Shown piece by piece: positions 55,440-64,000 of a DNA stretch of 64,000 nt. Position 1 is the first letter of the stretch. Each line of letters starts with the position of its first letter. The notes under the pieces were generated by a model. It was not told the origin of the DNA, searched no databases, and saw only the letters and a list, made by a program, of their open reading frames with translations. Both the position numbers and the translations under genes were made by a program. This DNA is from Chromatiaceae bacterium (GTDB lineage Bacteria; Pseudomonadota; Gammaproteobacteria; Chromatiales; Chromatiaceae), in contig JACDZG010000016.1 of the NCBI GenBank assembly GCA_013426805.1, positions 1-64,000 of the forward strand, written 5' to 3'.

Positions 55440-56975
55440 GTGGTCGCCCACCGTCGCCCGACCACCCGCCATTCCGGCGCCCTGAACTGGGGGCGCCGGT
55501 TCCTCGGTGTGCTCGCCGCGACCCTGGGACTGGCGCACGCCGAGCCCTTGCCGGTTGCCATCGACAAGGCGCTGCGGCTCCAGCAGATCGAGCAGGCCGA
55601 TCTGAGCCTCTACCTGCGCGAGGTCACCCAGACGCAACCGCGGATCGCGGTCAACGCGGACACCCCGCGACAACCGGCCTCGACCATCAAGCTCCTGACC
55701 AGCATCGCTGCCCTCGGGCTGCTGGGACCCAACTTCCGCTGGCAGACCCGCGCCTGGCTGGATGGTCCACTGGTGAACGGCCGGCTGGCCGGGAACCTGA
55801 TCATTCAAGGCGGCGGTGACCCCAGCTTGCGTCTGGCCGACCTGTGGCGGTTCCTCCGGGCCTTGCGTGCCCAGGGTCTGCAGACGATCGGCGGCGACCT
55901 CATCATCGACAACAGCGCCTTCGACCCACCCGCGACCACCCGCGCGGCCTTCGACGGCAAGGGACAGGCCGCCTACAACGCCCTGCCGGTCGCCTTCAGC
56001 ATCGACGAACAACTGACCCAGGTCGAATTGCGGCTGGACCCCAAATCCGCGGCGCTGAGCGCCTGGCTGGAGCCGCCGGTCGCCAACCTGGACTTGCAGA
56101 ACCAACTGAAAGTGGTCAAGGCCCCCTGCCAAGCCAAGCACCATCGGGTGCATGCCGCACTGACCGGCGAGCAGGCCCCGACCATCATGACACTGACCGG
56201 GACCTTCGCCTCCGAGTGCCAACGTGACAGCGTCGCCGGGCTCCTGCTGGACCCGGTGCAACAGGCGGGCCGGGCCGTCCTGGCGTTGTGGCAGGATCTG
56301 GGCGGGAAGCTCGAGGGCGTGCTGCGCGAGGGCGTCCGCCCCAAGGGTGCCACCCTACTGCACGCGATTGAGTCGCCGGAACTGCCGGTCGTCCTGCGCG
56401 ATGTCAACAAATGGAGCAACAACCTGATCGCCCGCACCCTGTTTCTGACCATCGGCATGGAGCGCTACGGCCGCCCGGCCACGCTGGACAAGGGTCGGAA
56501 CGCGATCAAGGAATGGTTGGCGCAACAGGGTCTGGACTTCCCCGAACTGGTGCTCGACAACGGCAGCGGTCTGTCGCGGGACGACCGCATCTCGGCACAG
56601 AGCATGGGGCGGCTGCTCGCCTGGGCCTACACCCACCCCGGCATGGCGGAACTGATGGCCTCCCTGCCCATCCTGGGCGTGGACGGCACCCTGCATCGTC
56701 GCTTCAAGCGCGAGCCCCTGCGCGCCCAGGGGCACCTCAAGACCGGCACCACCCAGGGCGTCACCGCCCTGGCCGGATTCCTCGACGACGCCGGCGGCCG
56801 GCGCTGGGTGCTGGTCTCGCTGATCAACAACCCACGGCTGGCCACCTGGCGCGGCAAGGCGGTGGAGGACGCCATCCTGCGCTGGGTCTACGACGAAACC
56901 GGCGGCGCACGGCGCGGCGTCGGGGATTTGGGTCCAGGCGGGAAGGCGGCCAAGCTGTCGGAGCGCGGTGATTGA
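55440..56975 (+). CDS. dacB: D-alanyl-D-alanine carboxypeptidase/endopeptidase PBP4
   Basis: 511 aa from a GTG at 55440. Signal peptide at residues about 18-38 (FLGVLAATLGLAHAEPL), SXXK motif in RQPASTIKLLTSIA, SXN in DVNKWSNNLIARTLF, KTG in GHLKTGTTQGVTALAG. Class C low-molecular-mass penicillin-binding protein, trims peptidoglycan in the periplasm. It starts 9 bp after rne and is probably co-transcribed with it. Confidence 0.94.
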   Translation: MVAHRRPTTRHSGALNWGRRFLGVLAATLGLAHAEPLPVAIDKALRLQQIEQADLSLYLREVTQTQPRIAVNADTPRQPASTIKLLTSIAALGLLGPNFRWQTRAWLDGPLVNGRLAGNLIIQGGGDPSLRLADLWRFLRALRAQGLQTIGGDLIIDNSAFDPPATTRAAFDGKGQAAYNALPVAFSIDEQLTQVELRLDPKSAALSAWLEPPVANLDLQNQLKVVKAPCQAKHHRVHAALTGEQAPTIMTLTGTFASECQRDSVAGLLLDPVQQAGRAVLALWQDLGGKLEGVLREGVRPKGATLLHAIESPELPVVLRDVNKWSNNLIARTLFLTIGMERYGRPATLDKGRNAIKEWLAQQGLDFPELVLDNGSGLSRDDRISAQSMGRLLAWAYTHPGMAELMASLPILGVDGTLHRRFKREPLRAQGHLKTGTTQGVTALAGFLDDAGGRRWVLVSLINNPRLATWRGKAVEDAILRWVYDETGGARRGVGDLGPGGKAAKLSERGD

Positions 56976-56987
56976 TCGCGGCGGCGA

Positions 56988-57155
56988 TCAAGGCGCTGGC
57001 CCGCGGCGTTCACTCTGCAAAGCGGACCAGACTGTCTGGCCGCGATCGTGGGGTCCACTATACGCGTCGAGCTTACGGCGCTCGTGTGGCGGGGCGGCCT
57101 CGTAGACTCGGGCGGCCCGATCGCTGACCTGAATCGAGAGAGCGCGTAGTGGCAT
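56988..57155 (-). CDS. Small antitoxin-like protein, orphan
   Basis: 55 aa from an internal ATG at 57155. The sequence MPLRALSIQVSDRAARVYEA followed by APPHERRKLDA looks like the short beta-helix of orphan antitoxins that precede PIN or RelE toxins. No toxin follows; dacB ends 12 bp away on the other strand. The 370 bp upstream (57156-57525) hold no gene I can support. Confidence 0.4.
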   Translation of the reverse strand: MPLRALSIQVSDRAARVYEAAPPHERRKLDAYSGPHDRGQTVWSALQSERRGPAP

Positions 57156-57525
57156 GGTCAATCCTGCTGTGAAAACCGGGGCCGGTGGAACGGCGATCCT
57201 GGGTATCTGCTGTCCCGCAATGCGGATACCCAAGCGCTCGCGGGCGCCGTCGCCGCCGGCGCGGGGAACAAGCGGACGGCGAGGAAAACCGCCACCGAGC
57301 CCGCCAGGCAGTTGCGCGCGACCGCATAAGAGGAATCGACGATGACAGGTTGCCGCGGCGCGGAGCCAGGGCTAGGATTCATGCGGACTGGCTCGCGGGG
57401 TAGCGGTTTTGGGGTGAGGCGACGTCCAGCGTACCACCCCTATCGGCCGTCGCCCGGCGATCCCATGGAAAATCGAGCGGTGGCCCGGCAACCGCAACCA
57501 ACTCCGTAACGACAGGAGACCGCCG

Positions 57526-58701
57526 ATGAACCCCAGGATCGCCAGCCTGTCGGTCGAACGCTTTCGCGCCTTGCGGGAGGTCCGGATCGCCGGGCTCGGA
57601 CGGGTCAACCTGATTACCGGACGCAACAACACCGGCAAGTCGTCCCTGCTGGAGGCATTGCGCATCCTGTTTTCCAGTGCATCACCAGCGGTCGTCCGGA
57701 GCATTCTAGACGAGCGAGAAGAAGACTTGGGCAGTGCCGGGGACTCCGATCGCTCCGACGCCATGGACGGGCTATTTCACTTGTCGACGTTGTTCTGCGG
57801 ATTTCCGCAACTGTTCGAGAATCCAGGCCCAATTGTGATCGAGACGACGGGCGATCCGCGTCCGATGCGATTGACGTTGGGCGTCGATCGGTTTCTCGTC
57901 CGCACCGCAGATGATGGTATGACGCCAATTGGCCTCGGCGAGCGGGTCGTTGGCGATGACTCGTCGGGCTGGCCTGGACTACCGGCCTTGGTGCTCGATA
58001 TCGACGGTCGCGAGCAAGTCCTTGCGTTGACCTATTACGGCACCTCGAAGGCAACCTCCATCCTAGACGCGATGCGCTATCACTTTCAATACGGTGACAC
58101 CTCGCCGCAGGCCGGGCTCGGCGAGCGGCTGTCCTTGCCGTGCGTCTACGTGGGTCCCTATGCGGGCAAACAGACATCCGGGCTGGGCGCCCTGTGGGAC
58201 ACGATCGCATTGTCGGACTGCGAGCCGGATGTGGTCGATGCACTGCGGATCGTCGACCCGCGGATTGTGGCGGTCTCCATGGTGGGGGGAGACGGCGCTC
58301 GCAAACAGCGCACGGCGATCGTCCGTGCCGCCAACCTGCCGCGACCCGTCCCGTTGCGCACCTATGGCGATGGACTCAATCGCCTGTTCGGCATCGTGCT
58401 GTCCCTGGTCAATGCCAAAGACGGACTGCTGCTGATCGACGAATTCGAGAACGGCATGCACCATTCTGTCCAGTTCGACGCTTGGCGGGCGATCTTCCGG
58501 CTGGCGGCGCGCCTGAACATCCAGGTCTTCGCGACCTCGCATAGCTGGGACGCGATCGAGGCGTTTCAGAAGGCCGCCGCCGCGACCTCGGAGCAAGGGG
58601 TGCTGGTGCGGCTGACCCGCAAGGGCGAGCAGATAATCCCGACGGTCTATTGCGAAGAGGATCTGCGGGTGGCCACGCGCGACCGAATCGAGGTCCGCTG
58701 A
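57526..58701 (+). CDS. AAA family ATPase, partner of a TOPRIM protein
   Basis: 391 aa, with AGGAG seven bases before the ATG. ABC-type ATPase of the AAA_15/21 kind: Walker A INTGRNNTGKSSLLEAL region (ITGRNNTGKSSL), Walker B DGLLLIDEFENGMHHSVQFD, and an H-loop IQVFATSHSWDAIEAF. No nuclease domain is present. The next gene starts one base after its stop. ATPase plus separate TOPRIM is the layout of split OLD-type and PARIS-type (AriA-AriB) defence systems. Confidence 0.88.
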   Translation: MNPRIASLSVERFRALREVRIAGLGRVNLITGRNNTGKSSLLEALRILFSSASPAVVRSILDEREEDLGSAGDSDRSDAMDGLFHLSTLFCGFPQLFENPGPIVIETTGDPRPMRLTLGVDRFLVRTADDGMTPIGLGERVVGDDSSGWPGLPALVLDIDGREQVLALTYYGTSKATSILDAMRYHFQYGDTSPQAGLGERLSLPCVYVGPYAGKQTSGLGALWDTIALSDCEPDVVDALRIVDPRIVAVSMVGGDGARKQRTAIVRAANLPRPVPLRTYGDGLNRLFGIVLSLVNAKDGLLLIDEFENGMHHSVQFDAWRAIFRLAARLNIQVFATSHSWDAIEAFQKAAAATSEQGVLVRLTRKGEQIIPTVYCEEDLRVATRDRIEVR

Positions 58702-58702
58702 C

Positions 58703-59338
58703 ATGGCCGGTCGAAAAATACTCTTGGTTGAAGGTCCCGATGACGCGCATGTGATCAAGCATCTCTGCGGCAAACGTGGCGGGCCGGTCGTGGAGGTGCA
58801 GCAACATGGAGGGATTGTCCGGCTTCTGGAGAACTTACACCTTCGTCTGCGCGAGGCCAGCGGCGACGGGGATGCCGTCGGCATCGTCGTCGATGCGGAC
58901 ACGGATTTGTCGGCGCGCTGGCAGTCGCTACGGGGTCGGCTCATCCACGCAGGTTACCAAGATGTCCCTCAGGCCCCGGGCGCAAGCGGTACCATCTTGG
59001 AGCCTCCCACCGACCCGCAAAGCCTGCTGCCGCGGGTGGGAATCTGGGTCATGCCGGATAATCGAACAACCGGGATCTTGGAAGATTTCTTGCGTTTACT
59101 GATTCCGCAGAACAGCAGGCTATTCGCACATGTCGAGGCGAGCGTGAGATCGATTCCGGCCGGCGAGCGTCGTTTCAGCGCCGTCGCCGAGCCTAAGGCC
59201 CTTGTTCATACTTGGCTCGCTTGGCAGCAGGAGCCAGGTAAACCCCTCGGTACAGCGATTACTGCCGGGTTCCTTGGTGCCGATACTCCCGAGGTCACGC
59301 AGTTGCTTGCCTGGCTAAATCGGCTCTTTCAGTCGTAA
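58703..59338 (+). CDS. TOPRIM-like protein (DUF3226 type)
   Basis: 211 aa. TOPRIM signature: GRKILLVEGPDDAHVIKHL (catalytic Glu) and AVGIVVDADTDLSARWQSLR (DxD), then VGIWVMPDNRTTGILEDFL. These residues usually bind Mg in OLD/primase nucleases. It is translated with the ATPase (1-base gap) and would be its nuclease or effector. Which phage or plasmid trigger it senses is unknown. Confidence 0.88.
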   Translation: MAGRKILLVEGPDDAHVIKHLCGKRGGPVVEVQQHGGIVRLLENLHLRLREASGDGDAVGIVVDADTDLSARWQSLRGRLIHAGYQDVPQAPGASGTILEPPTDPQSLLPRVGIWVMPDNRTTGILEDFLRLLIPQNSRLFAHVEASVRSIPAGERRFSAVAEPKALVHTWLAWQQEPGKPLGTAITAGFLGADTPEVTQLLAWLNRLFQS

Positions 59339-59512
59339 GTCACCCCCAGGGGTCGCCGGCACCGGCTCGATCGCGTCAAGCACTGTGGCTTATCCGGGCA
59401 TGCGATGCGATCATAGCAAGCCTGTTTGCCGCCACCCCGCGTTCCTTCTTCGCGGTGACGGACTTAAGCGTGGTTCTGCCGCCGATCGCTCTGTTCTGCA
59501 AAGAGGAGTCTG

Positions 59513-62500
59513 ATGCGCGCGCGGAACGCGGCTGGACCAATTGCCCCAACGCTCATGCACATCCGCTCGCTTTCTCGTCGCCCTTCCGGTGCTCTGTCCG
59601 CGGCCCGCGCGCGCCGCGATGCGCCCAAGCGGCCCAGCTTGCTCGCCCTGGCGGGCCTGCTGCTACTCGCCTTATTCGTCGGCGGCTGGCCGGCCCCCGG
59701 ATTGTCCGCACCGGCGGACAAGACCGCCAACGGCGCACCCGCCGCGACCGCGCCAGGGGTCCCGCTGCCGGCCGAGATCGACGCCCGGATCAAGGAGACT
59801 GAAGCGTCGAAGACCCTGGATGAGGCCGCGAAGACGGCGCTGCTCGAGGCCTATCGGCGCACCTCCACCTATCTGGAATCCGCACGCGACTTCGCGACTC
59901 AGGCCGCCGAGTACCTGCAAGCGGTGGCGGATGGACCCGACCAGACGGCCGCGATCCGCAAGCAACTGCAAACCGATCCGGGTGACGACGATCAGCCCAG
60001 CCCGCGCGTGCTCGCCGCGCTGAGCAATGATGATCTCAGTCAACGCCTGACCAAGACGCAGGCCGAAGCGACGGCACTCGAGGCCCGCATCACTGAGATC
60101 GACAAGGCCCTGGAGGACACTAACAGCCGCCCGGGCGCGGTGCGCGCCCGGCTCGCCGAGGTCCGCCAGGCCCTCAATGACCTGGAGGCGGAAGCCGCGC
60201 GTCCCACGGCTCCCGATCAGTCCGCCGAGCAGATTCAGGCCGGCACCTGGACCTTGGCTGCCCGGCGGGCGGCGCTGACGGCCGAGACCCAGGCGCTCGA
60301 ACAGGAACTGACCAGCCAGGGCGCACGCGATGCACTCCGCCGCGCCCAGCGCGAGCAGGCCGGCGTCACCCTGACTCAGGTCAAAGAACGCCTGCGGCGT
60401 ATGGAGGAGGTGCAGGATCAACGCCGCAAGGCCGAGGCCGAGCAGGCACGCCGCGAAACCGAGGCCGCGCAGCGCGACGCGGTGGACAAGCATCCGCTGG
60501 TGCAGGAGACGGCCAAGGCAAATGCCGAACTGACCGCGTCGCTGGGGGTGCTGGCCGCGCAACTCGATCAGTTCAGTGATTTGATTTCACAGATCAAAGG
60601 CGAGCACGACCGCATCGAGGCCGACTTTCGCGGGGCCCGCGAGCGCATTAATGTGGCGGGTGTCAACCAGATCCTCGGCGAGGTCCTCATCGATCGACGC
60701 AACGAACTGCCGGACCTGCGCAAGTACCGCAAAGAGATGGCCGAACGCAGCGAACAGGTCGCGGAGGCAACGCTGCAACAGATCCGGAACCGGGAGGAAC
60801 AACGCGCCCTGCGCGACCTGGACACGGCCATCACCGCGCTCTCCGCCACTGCCCCCGACGCGCAAACCGAGCAAGTGCGCACCGAGCTCAAGGATCTGCT
60901 GGCCATGCGGCGCGGCTTGATCGACAAAGCACTGTCCGGAGGGGAGGCATTCATCCGCAAGCAGAGTGAACTCAATGATGCAGCCGAGCAGCTGATTCAG
61001 ACCGCGACGGCCTATGACAACTTCCTGGCACGACACCTGTTGTGGGTCCGCAGCGCCCGGCCGATCTCACTCGACAGCCTGGCCAGCCTGCCGTCGGCGG
61101 TCACTTGGATGCTGTCGCGCACCAATTGGACTGAGGTCGTGCAGGTGCTGGCGTTCGAACTGCGACACTCACCACTGGCATGGCTGGGATTACTCACGAT
61201 CCTGGTGCTGTTCTGGCAACAAGCCGCCATCAAACGCGCGATCCTGGCGAGTGCGGAGCCCCTGCGACGGGTGCGCACCGACCGCTTCGTCCATACGCTG
61301 GAGGCCATCGGCCTGACCGCGCTGGCGGCGCTGCCGTTACCACTCGCCTGCTTGCTCCTGGGCCGGGAGCTCGCGGCCTCCATCGAGGCCACCGGCTTTA
61401 CCCGCGCGGTCGGCGGCGCACTGACCCAGGTCGCCTTGGGCTTTTATTTCCTGCGCGGCTTCCGCCTGACCTGTATCCCCGGGGGGGTCGCCGACCGCCA
61501 TTTCCGCTGGGAGAGCGATGTCCTGGTCCAGATCCGGTGGAACCTGCGCTGGTTCACGCCCTACATCCTCGTCGCCAGCCTGATCGCCTACACCGTCTAT
61601 CTGAGCCACGATACGACGCGCGGCGAGAGTCTGGGCCGCCTGGCCTTGATCGCGGGCATGATCGGCACGGCCGTATTCCTGGGCCGACTCCTGCATCCGC
61701 GCACCGGAGTCTTCGCGCGCACCCTGACCGCCAACCCCGGGGCCTGGGCCAACCGCCTGCGTAATCTCTGGTATCCCGTCATCGTCGGCGCCCCCCTGGC
61801 GCTGGGCGCACTGGCCGTCCTGGGCTACCTTTATACTGCGGGCACTTTGTTTCAATCACTGGTGCAAACCGCCTGGCTGGCGCTTGGCCTGGTGCTGGTG
61901 CAGCAGGTGATCGTGCGCTGGTTGGTTTACACCCGCCGCCGCCTGGCCTTTCAGGCGGCCATGGAACGTCAGACCGCCCGCCGTGTTCAGGCTGAGGCCG
62001 CCAGCGCCAAGGCGGGCGCACTCGAACGCGAGCCCGGTGTCGGCACGCCCGTGCGCGAGCCCGGCGCCGGGCCGGCGGTGGCGGAAGAACCGGAAGTGGA
62101 TCTGGCGAGCCTCGATGAACAGACCCGCAAGCTGCTCAACGCGACCGTCTTCATGCTGGCCGTCCTGGGGCTGTGGCTGATCTGGTCAGCGATGCTGCCG
62201 GCCCTCGCCGTCTTCGAACAGATGGCCCTGTGGAACTATTCAAGCGTGGTGGACGGCGCGGCGCGGCTCATCCCGGTCACCGCCGCCGACCTCGGGCTGG
62301 TGGTGGTCATTCTGTTCGTCGCCCTGGTCGCGGCCAAAAACCTGCCGGCCCTCATCGAGATCCTGCTGCTGCAGAACAGCCAGGTCAATGCGGGAACACG
62401 TTACGCCGTGCGCACCCTGGTGAGTTATGCCATCACGGCGATCGCGGTGGTGATGGCCTTCGGCACCCTGGGCCTGAGCTGGTCCAAGATCCAATGGCTG

Positions 62501-63220
62501 GTGGCGGCGCTGAGTGTGGGCATCGGCTTCGGTCTGCAGGAAATCGTCGCCAACTTCATCAGCGGTTTGATCATCCTGTTCGAACGTCCGGTCCGGGTCG
62601 GCGACACGGTCACGATCGCCAACACCACCGGCACCGTGACCAAAATCGAGATCCGCGCCACCACCATCCGCAACTGGGATCGCCAGGAGTTGATCGTCCC
62701 CAACAAGGAGTTCATCACCGGACGCCTGCTCAACTGGACCTTGAGCGACCAGATCAATCGCATCGTCATCACCGTCGGCATCGAGTACGGCAGCGACGCC
62801 CGCCTCGCCCTGACCCTGCTGACCGAAACCGCCGCCGCCAACCCGCAAGTCCTCAAGGAACCGCCCCCGCTCGCCTCGCTGGACACCTTTGGCGATAACG
62901 CCCTGACCCTGACGCTACGCTGTTATCTGGACGCCATGGACCTGCGCGTCGGGGTGACGACCGATCTGCATCTGGCGATCGAACGCAGCTTCCGCGAGCA
63001 TGGAATCTTGATTGCCTTTCCGCAGCGTGATATCAACGTGCGCGCCGGGAACCCGATCACGGTCCGGCTGTATCAGGGCGAACAACGCGCCACCGACGAG
63101 ACCTTGACCGTCGACCGGTCGCAAGTTAAAGGCTCAGTCGTCATCGCTGAACAGCCGGCCACGGTTGGCCATCAGGCGCCGGATCGCGTTACCGGCATCG
63201 AACGCGATGACCGGACTTAG
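59513..63220 (+). CDS. mscK: Large mechanosensitive channel, MscK/KefA type
   Basis: 1235 aa, with GAGGAG six bases before the ATG. A signal-anchor at residues 40-60 (LLALAGLLLLALFVGGWPAP) precedes a periplasmic coiled-coil region of about 480 residues rich in A, E, Q and R. Several membrane helices follow from about residue 540, and a C-terminal MscS channel domain (LVAALSVGIGFGLQEIVANF, ISGLIILFERPVRVGDTVTI, NKEFITGRLLNWTLSDQINR). It releases solutes under osmotic down-shock. Confidence 0.93.
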   Translation: MRARNAAGPIAPTLMHIRSLSRRPSGALSAARARRDAPKRPSLLALAGLLLLALFVGGWPAPGLSAPADKTANGAPAATAPGVPLPAEIDARIKETEASKTLDEAAKTALLEAYRRTSTYLESARDFATQAAEYLQAVADGPDQTAAIRKQLQTDPGDDDQPSPRVLAALSNDDLSQRLTKTQAEATALEARITEIDKALEDTNSRPGAVRARLAEVRQALNDLEAEAARPTAPDQSAEQIQAGTWTLAARRAALTAETQALEQELTSQGARDALRRAQREQAGVTLTQVKERLRRMEEVQDQRRKAEAEQARRETEAAQRDAVDKHPLVQETAKANAELTASLGVLAAQLDQFSDLISQIKGEHDRIEADFRGARERINVAGVNQILGEVLIDRRNELPDLRKYRKEMAERSEQVAEATLQQIRNREEQRALRDLDTAITALSATAPDAQTEQVRTELKDLLAMRRGLIDKALSGGEAFIRKQSELNDAAEQLIQTATAYDNFLARHLLWVRSARPISLDSLASLPSAVTWMLSRTNWTEVVQVLAFELRHSPLAWLGLLTILVLFWQQAAIKRAILASAEPLRRVRTDRFVHTLEAIGLTALAALPLPLACLLLGRELAASIEATGFTRAVGGALTQVALGFYFLRGFRLTCIPGGVADRHFRWESDVLVQIRWNLRWFTPYILVASLIAYTVYLSHDTTRGESLGRLALIAGMIGTAVFLGRLLHPRTGVFARTLTANPGAWANRLRNLWYPVIVGAPLALGALAVLGYLYTAGTLFQSLVQTAWLALGLVLVQQVIVRWLVYTRRRLAFQAAMERQTARRVQAEAASAKAGALEREPGVGTPVREPGAGPAVAEEPEVDLASLDEQTRKLLNATVFMLAVLGLWLIWSAMLPALAVFEQMALWNYSSVVDGAARLIPVTAADLGLVVVILFVALVAAKNLPALIEILLLQNSQVNAGTRYAVRTLVSYAITAIAVVMAFGTLGLSWSKIQWLVAALSVGIGFGLQEIVANFISGLIILFERPVRVGDTVTIANTTGTVTKIEIRATTIRNWDRQELIVPNKEFITGRLLNWTLSDQINRIVITVGIEYGSDARLALTLLTETAAANPQVLKEPPPLASLDTFGDNALTLTLRCYLDAMDLRVGVTTDLHLAIERSFREHGILIAFPQRDINVRAGNPITVRLYQGEQRATDETLTVDRSQVKGSVVIAEQPATVGHQAPDRVTGIERDDRT

Positions 63221-63234
63221 GGGCGGGTTTCAAA

Positions 63235-63417
63235 CTAGTTCAGGTCGTCGAAATCGGGGTCATCCAACAATTCACGCAGCCGTTTCAGCTCGCGCATGCG
63301 CTCAAGCCGTCGCCGTATCGCCAGATTGGGGGCGGACCCACGCGCATCGTCGGCGGCATTCATGGGTGGTACCGCCTCAGCCGTTTCCTCGCCAAAGCCA
63401 CCGTCAGTCTCCAACAT
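63235..63417 (-). CDS. PA3496-like small protein
   Basis: 60 aa. Acidic N-terminus, then IRRRLERMRELKRLRELLDD and PDFDDLN, reminiscent of the short PA3496 family found across gammaproteobacteria. Convergent with mscK. No function assigned. Confidence 0.5.
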   Translation of the reverse strand: MLETDGGFGEETAEAVPPMNAADDARGSAPNLAIRRRLERMRELKRLRELLDDPDFDDLN

Positions 63418-63652
63418 CTCCGTTACCTCATCACCTTCTACACAATTGCGGGTATCTACATCAATGACATGATACTAGCAACTATATATTATAAATATTA
63501 ACTATTTATTCATAGAATTTCATTTCGATGGTACGGACGTCAGCCACAGTCGCAGCACGGCGATCAACGTGCGGTCAGCGGCGTCCCCCCTCGTCACCAG
63601 GCGGCACGCGCGCGTCTGTTACCATAGCGATCCCTCAAGGCAGGTTTATGTC
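63418..63652. other. AT-rich divergent promoter region
   Basis: An AT island (CTATATATTATAAATATTAA, 63482-63501) stands out from the GC-rich context and lies between the divergent small gene and ppx. It likely holds their promoters; no clear operator was recognised. Confidence 0.45.
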
Positions 63653-64000
63653 ATGCCCGAAGCGCCCATCCCGACCGCAAGCGGATCGCTGCACGAGACC
63701 GTGGCAGCGGTCGACCTCGGCTCCAACAGCTTTCATATGATCGTTGCCCGCATCGGTGACGGCCACATGCAGATCATCGATCGGCTGAAAGAACCGGTGC
63801 GCCTGGGCGAGGGCCTGAACAACGAGAAGCGCTTGCGTCCCGAGGTGGAAGAACGCGCCCTGGCCTGCCTGGAGCGGTTCGGCCAGCGGCTGCGCGGTTT
63901 CCCCCTGGGCGCCGTGCGCGCGGTCGGCACCAACACCTTGCGCCAGTTACATCCGGACAGCCAGTTCATCGAGCGCGCCGAGGCGGCACTGGGTCACCCC
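63653..64000 (+). CDS. ppx: Exopolyphosphatase/GppA family, partial
   Basis: 116 codons before the window ends. The N-terminal ASKHA phosphate loop is VAAVDLGSNSFHMIVARIGD, then DRLKEPVRLGEGL and VRAVGTNTLRQ. Ppx removes phosphate from polyphosphate; GppA acts on pppGpp, and the two cannot be separated from this end alone. Start fixed by family. Confidence 0.88.
   Translation, partial: MPEAPIPTASGSLHETVAAVDLGSNSFHMIVARIGDGHMQIIDRLKEPVRLGEGLNNEKRLRPEVEERALACLERFGQRLRGFPLGAVRAVGTNTLRQLHPDSQFIERAEAALGHP

Noticed and set aside
57158-57382. 74-codon minus-strand ORF with a hydrophobic segment
   Set aside because: No ribosome site, overlaps other frames equally open in GC-rich DNA, and no recognisable family.

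Overview
The window is GC-rich gammaproteobacterial chromosome. A nif cluster in Azotobacter/Chromatiales order, UbiG, RNase E, a PEP-CTERM-type acyltransferase and many degraded defence genes suggest a purple sulfur bacterium (Chromatiaceae-like). This is an inference from gene content; no 16S or photosynthesis genes are present. I saw no rRNA, tRNA or CRISPR array.

Layout. (1) 1-5.1 kb is scar tissue. imuB carries an in-frame amber stop, and the imuB/ychJ junction is duplicated, with a truncated ychJ in copy 1 and a gutted imuB in copy 2. Between the copies lie a nuclease-like gene with 9-residue repeats, an IS91 transposase remnant, a truncated AAA ATPase, a small ORF and the tail of an hsdS gene. 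(2) 5.1-10.0 kb holds nifV, a TPR gene, nifW, nifZ, nifM and clpX on the minus strand behind a sigma-54-type promoter. (3) 10.0-31.7 kb is an accessory island that separates nifV from nifS. It contains copA, a DUF4143 ATPase behind a perfect palindrome, a collapsed VirB/VirD4 relic and a type 1 BREX locus in heavy decay. In transcription order the BREX block is brxA', brxB, brxC with two frameshifts, UPF0175/vapB/vapC', pglX', an AAA ATPase, mntA/hepT, pglZ, a GxxExxY nuclease-like gene and brxL'. Eight hairpin elements built on the unit TCCACAGATGACACAGATG, one of them in frame inside pglX, occur only in this block. (4) 31.7-34.7 kb resumes nif: iscA-nif, nifU and nifS behind a sigma-54 promoter with a perfect NifA site, plus a divergent NifZ-like gene.

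(5) 34.9-44.9 kb is mostly housekeeping: glyA-nrdR-ribD-ribE, ubiG, a squalene/phytoene-synthase-like gene, an SDR, a CDGSH iron-sulfur protein, aroG, a porin and a small periplasmic protein. (6) 45-48 kb is a compact set of acyltransferase, ThiF-type adenylyltransferase, methyltransferase and cNMP-binding protein that looks like an uncharacterised small-molecule pathway. (7) 48-64 kb holds sppA, a HAD phosphatase, rluC, rne, dacB, an AAA ATPase plus TOPRIM (DUF3226-like) pair, a large MscK-type channel and the start of ppx.

The main story is a nitrogen-fixation regulon split by a defence island that is itself decaying and seeded with hairpin repeats. Both nif halves kept their own NifA/sigma-54 control, so the insertion need not have abolished nitrogen fixation.
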